Assembly (NCBI RefSeq): GCF_002954725.1
Contig: NZ_MSCQ01000001.1
Span: 1,239,641 to 1,303,640 of the forward strand
Length of the DNA stretch: 64,000 nt
Reading direction: 5' to 3'
DNA from: Photobacterium phosphoreum
GTDB taxonomy: Bacteria > Pseudomonadota > Gammaproteobacteria > Enterobacterales > Vibrionaceae
Shown: positions 59,261-64,000 of the stretch, piece by piece
Layout of the letters: each line of letters starts with the position of its first letter
Numbering within the stretch: position 1 is the first letter of the stretch
Notes under the pieces: model-generated
Told to the model about the DNA's origin: nothing
What the model saw: only the letters and a program-made list of their open reading frames with translations
Databases searched by the model: none
Position numbers and translations under genes: made by a program

Positions 59261-60721
59261 ATGAGCAAAAATATTCTTGTCGTCGGCGCTTCTGGTTATA
59301 TCGGCAGCCATCTCGTGCCTAATTTATTACACTTAGGCCATCACGTAAAAGCAACAGGACGAAACCTTAAATTATTAGAAAAACGTGGCTGGGGAAGTAT
59401 TGATAATTTAGAGTTAGTAGAATTAGATTTAGATCTCGATCAAGATTTAACTGATCTATTTATAGATATCGACACTGTTTATTTCTTAGTTCATGGAATG
59501 AATCATGGCCATGACTTCATTGAGTTCGAACTTGATTGCGCCCGCCGCTTTAGCGATTACCTCAGCCGTAGTAATGTTGAACATGTCGTTTATCTTGGTG
59601 CTCTACAGTCACAAACAAGCCAATCAAAACATTTAACTGCTCGTAAAGAAACAGGCAATATCCTTCGTAACAGCGGTAAATGCGTTACCGAGCTACGTGC
59701 CGGTATTATTATCGGCCCTGGCTCTGCTGCATTTGAAGTGATGCAAGACTTTGTCTATCACCTACCCGTAATGTTAACCCCAAGTTGGGTCACATCCCGT
59801 AACTCACCCATTGCATTACGTAATCTACTCTACTACCTAACAGAGCTTATCGAATGTCCACCCGATCATAACCTTATTTTAGATGTCGCTGGCCAAGAAC
59901 AGATGACTTATAAAGATCAAATGGTCCGATTGAGTAAAATGCACGGTAAAAATATTCGTGTGATCCCATTAAAATGGTTAAGCCCCAAAATGGCGACCTA
60001 TTGGCTTCGTTTTATTACATCGGTTCCAACCAATATTGCACGCGCACTTATTGGCGGATTAAGTTGCGATCTTCCTGCTGATGGCAGTGAACTTCAACGC
60101 CGTATTCCTCAACATTTAATCAGTTATGAAGAAGCGATCCAAGAAGCATTAGCCATGAATACAGAAGTGGTTAACAGTGAGATCTGGGGATTTGACCCTG
60201 ATGCCCTGTTACGCTGGCAAACAGGCTATGGCTACTACCCTAAACAAGCAGGTTATACACTGAAAACAGATGCAAGTTGTGAAGCCTTATGGCGCCAAGT
60301 ACAGCTTGTAGGCGGTGAAGAAGGTTATTTTTATGCAAATAGCTTATGGCGCGTAAGAGAATGGATGGATGCCATGATTGGCGGAGATGCTCTCAAGCGT
60401 TATCGTCGTGATCCTCAACAACTACAATTAGGGGATAAAATTGATTCATGGAAAGTGATCAGCCTTGAAAAAAATCATTTCCTGTCATTACTGTTTGGTA
60501 TGAAAGCACCCGGTTTAGGTCGATTAGAATTTACCATAGAAGATTGTGGTGATCATCGTACTATCGATATTCGTGCATGGTGGCACCCTAAAGGTTTCAT
60601 GGGATTATTATACTGGTTTGCAATGATGCCAGCGCATTTGTTTATTTTCCGAGGGATGACGCATGCCTTGGTTAAACGCTGCAAAGCTAAAATACAACAA
60701 GGTAATATCGAAACAAAATAA
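59261..60721 (+). CDS. SDR-family NAD(P)-binding protein with DUF2867
   Basis: A 486-residue two-domain protein. Residues 1-290 form an atypical short-chain dehydrogenase/NmrA-like Rossmann domain: VVGASGYIGSHLVP (NAD(P) site), TVYFLVHGMNHG and the substrate region VVYLGALQ. Residues about 320-480 are DUF2867, a START-like barrel with RVREWMDAMIGGD and FRGMTHALVKRC. The canonical Tyr-x3-Lys catalytic pair is not seen (the matching site reads HLTARKETG). The substrate is unknown; a lipid is possible through the START-like part. The gene is monocistronic. Confidence 0.82.
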   Translation: MSKNILVVGASGYIGSHLVPNLLHLGHHVKATGRNLKLLEKRGWGSIDNLELVELDLDLDQDLTDLFIDIDTVYFLVHGMNHGHDFIEFELDCARRFSDYLSRSNVEHVVYLGALQSQTSQSKHLTARKETGNILRNSGKCVTELRAGIIIGPGSAAFEVMQDFVYHLPVMLTPSWVTSRNSPIALRNLLYYLTELIECPPDHNLILDVAGQEQMTYKDQMVRLSKMHGKNIRVIPLKWLSPKMATYWLRFITSVPTNIARALIGGLSCDLPADGSELQRRIPQHLISYEEAIQEALAMNTEVVNSEIWGFDPDALLRWQTGYGYYPKQAGYTLKTDASCEALWRQVQLVGGEEGYFYANSLWRVREWMDAMIGGDALKRYRRDPQQLQLGDKIDSWKVISLEKNHFLSLLFGMKAPGLGRLEFTIEDCGDHRTIDIRAWWHPKGFMGLLYWFAMMPAHLFIFRGMTHALVKRCKAKIQQGNIETK

Positions 60722-60802
60722 TACTGCTTATCTAATTATCAACCACATTACTTATCGCTATTATCAATGTGATAATTAGATAGTTATCAAAATAGAGACA
60801 TA

Positions 60803-60848
60803 AAAAAACCGAAGGCACTGCTATTAACACATGCTTTCGGTTTTATTT
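60803..60848. terminator. Terminator between the SDR and BCCT genes
   Basis: AAAACCGAAGGCA (60805-60817) and TGCTTTCGGTTTT (60832-60844) pair over 13 bp with one G-T pair; T or A runs on both sides allow use from both genes. Confidence 0.8.
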
Positions 60849-60886
60849 TAATCGCTTATCTAGATTCGATAATTACATCGTAAAGA

Positions 60887-62461
60887 TTAGGCTGTTTTTG
60901 CTGTTTTTGATGCACATGTCATTTTCCATGCAGCAACAGGACCACTTAACAGTGTTAATCCAATCAGCAATGAAACAGGTACTGCGGTAATAACAATAAA
61001 GGACTGCAGTGCATTCAAACCGCCATCACCTGCGAGTAATAATACTGCCGCCACGACACCCATGGTAATTGCCCAGAATAAGCGGTGCTTACTACTTGGT
61101 TCATTATCACCTGAAACTACCATCGCAATCGAGTATGCCATTGAGTCACCCGTTGTAACCACGAATGTTGTGGTTAATACTAAAAATGCAGGTAATAAAA
61201 TATAACTCAGCGGTAAATTAGACAATGTCGCTAATAATACCGAAGGTAAACCACCATCATTTAGTGGGCCTGAAATAATGCCGGGATGATTAAGCTCTAA
61301 TGAAATCCCTGTGCCACCTAATACTGCAAACCAAAAGTTTGTCGCAATGGGTGCGCCAACAGCAACACACAAAATCAAACTACGAATACTGCGACCTTCA
61401 GAAATACGTGCAATAAAAATAGCCATCATAGGTGCAAAACCAATAAACCATCCCCAGAAGAACCATGTCCACCACACGTTCCACTCAGGCTTAGCCGTTG
61501 TTAAACTCATTGTGCCCATATTCTGTAAATAGCTACCAAATGCAGCACCAAACTCTTTTAATAAGAACGTTGTTGGCCCTAAAATTAACATTGCCGCTAA
61601 TAATACAAAAGCACCAACAACATTAAGACGTGATAACCACTGTAAGCCTTTATCCATGCCTGATGCTGCTGAGGCTGAATAAATCGCCACTACCACGGCC
61701 AAAATAATAAGCTGAGATTGGGTATTATTTTCTAAACCGGTTAATAATTCTAAACTATAACCGAGTTGTGAAGCCAAAAATCCAATCGGACCAATCGTAC
61801 CCGCCGCCACAGCAATAATTGCACATGCGTCAATCACACTGCCTAACCAATGATTTTCTAAGCGATGTCCAAAAAGTGGAAATAATAAAGCGCGTGGACG
61901 TAACTTAACGCCATGTTCATGATGAGCGTACATTAAAACTATTGTTGATAACGTACCTAATACAGCCCAAGCGAGAAATCCCCAATGTAAAAAGGCTTGA
62001 TCTAATGCAGGAGTTACCGCGGCAAGTGTACCGCCTTCTACACCTGGGAATGATGGTGATGGCGTCATGAAGTGATAAATAGGTTCAGCTGCTGACCAAA
62101 ACACACCACCACCAGCAAGCAGCGTACACATAATCATGGCTAACCAACGAAAGGTACCAATCGTTGGTTTACTGACACTGCCCATTACTTTTTTACCTAG
62201 CGGACTGATCGCGACAATAAGTGCTAAGAAAAAATTAATAAGCATTAACCACTGCCAGCTTGAACCAAAAGTTTTTGCTGCAGAGCTAAATGTTGTTTGG
62301 ATTATAGCGGTAAAAGCGGGCATATCAATTAAAGCAGAAAGAACGAATAAGGAGATAAACCCAATCGTTAGAGCTGGAACGAGTTTGTTATCTAAACCCT
62401 TCAGTCCCATGACTATATTTGGGACGGTATTATTACTAATTTCGCTTGTATTGCGTTGCAT
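60887..62461 (-). CDS. BCCT-family betaine/choline/carnitine transporter
   Basis: A 524-residue inner-membrane protein with 12 helices. The BCCT signature is complete: WWTWFFWGWFIGFAPMMAIFIARISEGRSIR spans helices 8 and 9 (about residues 325-355), and GGGVFWSAAEPIYHF in helix 4 supplies part of the aromatic betaine cage. BCCT carriers take up compatible solutes against osmotic stress, coupled to Na+ or H+. The tails are short, so osmosensing through a long C-terminus (as in BetP) is less likely. No betaine synthesis genes lie beside it. Confidence 0.92.
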   Translation of the reverse strand: MQRNTSEISNNTVPNIVMGLKGLDNKLVPALTIGFISLFVLSALIDMPAFTAIIQTTFSSAAKTFGSSWQWLMLINFFLALIVAISPLGKKVMGSVSKPTIGTFRWLAMIMCTLLAGGGVFWSAAEPIYHFMTPSPSFPGVEGGTLAAVTPALDQAFLHWGFLAWAVLGTLSTIVLMYAHHEHGVKLRPRALLFPLFGHRLENHWLGSVIDACAIIAVAAGTIGPIGFLASQLGYSLELLTGLENNTQSQLIILAVVVAIYSASAASGMDKGLQWLSRLNVVGAFVLLAAMLILGPTTFLLKEFGAAFGSYLQNMGTMSLTTAKPEWNVWWTWFFWGWFIGFAPMMAIFIARISEGRSIRSLILCVAVGAPIATNFWFAVLGGTGISLELNHPGIISGPLNDGGLPSVLLATLSNLPLSYILLPAFLVLTTTFVVTTGDSMAYSIAMVVSGDNEPSSKHRLFWAITMGVVAAVLLLAGDGGLNALQSFIVITAVPVSLLIGLTLLSGPVAAWKMTCASKTAKTA

Positions 62462-62805
62462 AAATGTCTCACGCTGTGTGTGAGGGAAGATACACTAGCA
62501 GCATGTTAATAATAACGCCAGTTAAATTTCTCTATATTTTTCAAGACTAAAGCAAGAAAACAAACAATTTCATTAGTTTGTAATTTAAAAACAAAAACTT
62601 ATAATTCATCGTACAAATAGGCGTATCGATAAATAAAAATCATCAATACAACAAAATAATACAATCGTAACAATGTGACTTATTCAAAAAAATAGTTACT
62701 GTACAAATTATATCGACAAATTTAAAAACGAAACAAGCAAAAAAAAGCAGCCATATCAAGGCTGCTTCTTTCACTTTACAATACGAATTTTAACCAATAA
62801 GCATA
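62462..62805. other. Control region of the BCCT gene and terminator of the amidotransferase gene
   Basis: These 344 bp hold the upstream side of the BCCT gene and, at 62745-62767, a hairpin (AAGCAGCC, loop ATATCAA, GGCTGCTT) with an A run that becomes T on the minus strand, a terminator for the 62806-63576 gene. No ORF is visible. Confidence 0.6.
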
Positions 62806-63576
62806 CTAATCAATAATTAAATCATATTGAGTGCAGTGGTTATTCACAATGTGAGTAATGGTTTGGCGAGGGATTTTTTGCCATGAATCAGAATGATCTA
62901 AAGGTTCAGAAGCAAGAATCGTTTTATGTGCTGAACACTGAATAAAGACCGGAGGTGGCTGATGATCAGAGCTATAGCGAACCACCCAAAATTGCTCACC
63001 ATCAGAAATACAAAGTGACGTTTTTAATGGACCCGTTATAGATTTATCTTCCATTGCTTGCTCAATTTCATACAAAGTCTGATTAATAGCAGCAATAGGA
63101 TCGACTCTTAAACCATTTTTGATCATCATTAAAAAGATCAATTCGCTATCGGTTGTTCCGACTCGCTTTAAGAATAACTCTTCAGTCAATTGACGTACCA
63201 AGCTAAATTTTACCTGATCAAAACCGCTAATTTGACCATTATGCAGAAACATCCAATTATCAAGTACAAACGGATGACAATTGACTCGTGAAACTTGTGA
63301 ACCTGTCGACTGGCGAATATGTGCCATAAAACGATGTGAACTAATATGGTGCGCTAACGATCGTAAATTCTCATCACCCCATGCGGGCAAAATATCATGA
63401 TAATAGCCAGGTAATGCACGATGAGAATACCAGCCTAAACCAAAACCATCACCATTCGCTCGAATGATCCGTTTTTTATTTGACTCTAGACTTTGCTGAA
63501 TTAATGAATGTTCAGGTTGATAAATTAATTCATCCAAATAGATACTATCACCATGATAGGCTAACCATCGGGACAT
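62806..63576 (-). CDS. Class II glutamine amidotransferase-like protein with Ser in place of the catalytic Cys2
   Basis: A 256-residue Ntn-hydrolase homologue, like YafJ/EgtC. The chosen start MSRWLAYHG aligns with the MCRWLAY start of the family; ATG 63600 would add eight residues. Class II amidotransferases use the N-terminal Cys (after Met removal) as nucleophile. Here codon 2 is TCC (Ser). The other core blocks remain: NGDGFGLGWYSH, AHIRQSTGSQVSRVNCHPF, HNGQISGF and GTTDSELIF. So either Ser is the nucleophile, as in some other Ntn hydrolases, or the protein has lost glutaminase activity. The family acts on various small molecules; none is indicated by neighbours. Confidence 0.85.
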   Translation of the reverse strand: MSRWLAYHGDSIYLDELIYQPEHSLIQQSLESNKKRIIRANGDGFGLGWYSHRALPGYYHDILPAWGDENLRSLAHHISSHRFMAHIRQSTGSQVSRVNCHPFVLDNWMFLHNGQISGFDQVKFSLVRQLTEELFLKRVGTTDSELIFLMMIKNGLRVDPIAAINQTLYEIEQAMEDKSITGPLKTSLCISDGEQFWVVRYSSDHQPPPVFIQCSAHKTILASEPLDHSDSWQKIPRQTITHIVNNHCTQYDLIID

Positions 63577-63705
63577 AACGTATTCCTTACTCAAAACCAA
63601 AAAATACTAACGTAGTAGGCTAACTTATCACGCACGACATCTAATCACTATGCCTATCCATTTATCATCACCTACCCATTGATATTCATCATAAATACAC
63701 TTTTA

Positions 63706-64000
63706 TTATCGATCTTTCATATATTGTTTAGGTGGTCGTCCTAATGTTTTTTTAAAAAACAAAATAAACGCACTGACCGATTCATACCCTAAATCTTCCG
63801 CGACCCGTTGAACAGATTCACCCATCGATAATTTCTGAAGTGCTACAACTATATGTAATTGCCCACGCCAACGACCAAATGTTAGGCCAATCTCTTGCTT
63901 CACCAGTCGAGCTAATGTTCGTTCACTCATGGCAAATTGTGTTGCCCACTCACCCACCGTATTTCTATCTCCCGGATTTGCCAGTAGTCGTTTTGCGATT
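63706..64000 (-). CDS. AraC-family transcription regulator, partial
   Basis: The C-terminal 97 residues of an AraC-type activator; the gene continues beyond the right edge (the frame is open to the last base). Two helix-turn-helix motifs are present: VGEWATQFAMSERTLARLVKQE and ESVQRVAEDLGYESVSAFILFFKKTLGRPPKQY, the typical end of the family. The sensor domain lies outside the window. It is near the minus-strand amidotransferase gene but separated by 130 bp. Confidence 0.9.
   Translation of the reverse strand, partial: IAKRLLANPGDRNTVGEWATQFAMSERTLARLVKQEIGLTFGRWRGQLHIVVALQKLSMGESVQRVAEDLGYESVSAFILFFKKTLGRPPKQYMKDR

Overview
The window reads as chromosomal DNA of a marine gammaproteobacterium of the family Vibrionaceae, most likely Photobacterium. 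The base composition is AT-rich. Gene content is Vibrionaceae-like: a VC1184-type desulfurase-like aminotransferase, DUF3334- and DUF2913-like proteins, a GbpA-like chitin oxidase and a GH19 chitinase. Many core proteins are close to E. coli in length and motifs (SbcB, Cdd, PurT, RsuA, GalR, MelB, NagK, RhlE). The genus is an inference; no rRNA or tRNA gene was found in the window.

Positions 1-4460 are the end of a decayed integrated element. From the left edge there is a partial Q-type antiterminator, a DnaC-like gene broken in Walker A and internally deleted, an orphan zinc-ribbon protein, an AlpA-like regulator split by a one-base shift in an A run, an AT-rich orphan gene (1766-2854) with a perfect ribosome binding site, and a complete P4-type tyrosine integrase. 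Two 20-bp direct repeats and a LexA box lie between the integrase and sbcB.

Positions 4500-18700 are mostly core metabolism and regulation: sbcB, a ToxR-like membrane regulator, yohJ-yohK-cdd (same order as E. coli, with a CRP site), an EamA transporter, purT with a PurR box, tpm, ygbA with an NsrR operator, rsuA, a PhzF-like protein, a methyltransferase, an HPF-like ribosome factor with a CRP site, and a PsiD-type decarboxylase. Positions 19200-28620 are a galactoside-use locus: two GalR operators in front of melB-lacZ-GH36 alpha-galactosidase, then galR, and lacA a little further on. Oligosaccharide uptake, alpha- and beta-galactosidase and their repressor are together, but no Leloir pathway genes are.

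Positions 28800-34400 hold less usual genes: an MbnH-like di-heme enzyme with a small secreted partner, a chitin LPMO, and an overlapping pair of a 2-oxoglutarate/Fe(II) dioxygenase and a VC1184-type aminotransferase. Positions 34700-48800 mix stress and signalling genes: a cold-shock gene with a clear promoter and a long leader, sulA with a LexA box, an ArcD-like antiporter, two diguanylate cyclases, a receiver-CheC protein, rhlE, nagK, a DTW-domain enzyme, a glutaredoxin and a DUF3334-like gene. From 49000 to the end are a GH19 chitinase, two overlapping membrane GTPases, an AttEFGH-like ABC operon ending in a potassium channel gene, an SDR-DUF2867 protein, a BCCT transporter, a class II glutamine amidotransferase homologue whose catalytic Cys2 is Ser, and a partial AraC-type regulator.

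The best leads for new biology are the MbnH-like pair, the dioxygenase/aminotransferase pair, the PsiD-like decarboxylase, the Cys2-to-Ser amidotransferase, the LexA box in front of sbcB, and the orphan cargo gene of the integrated element.
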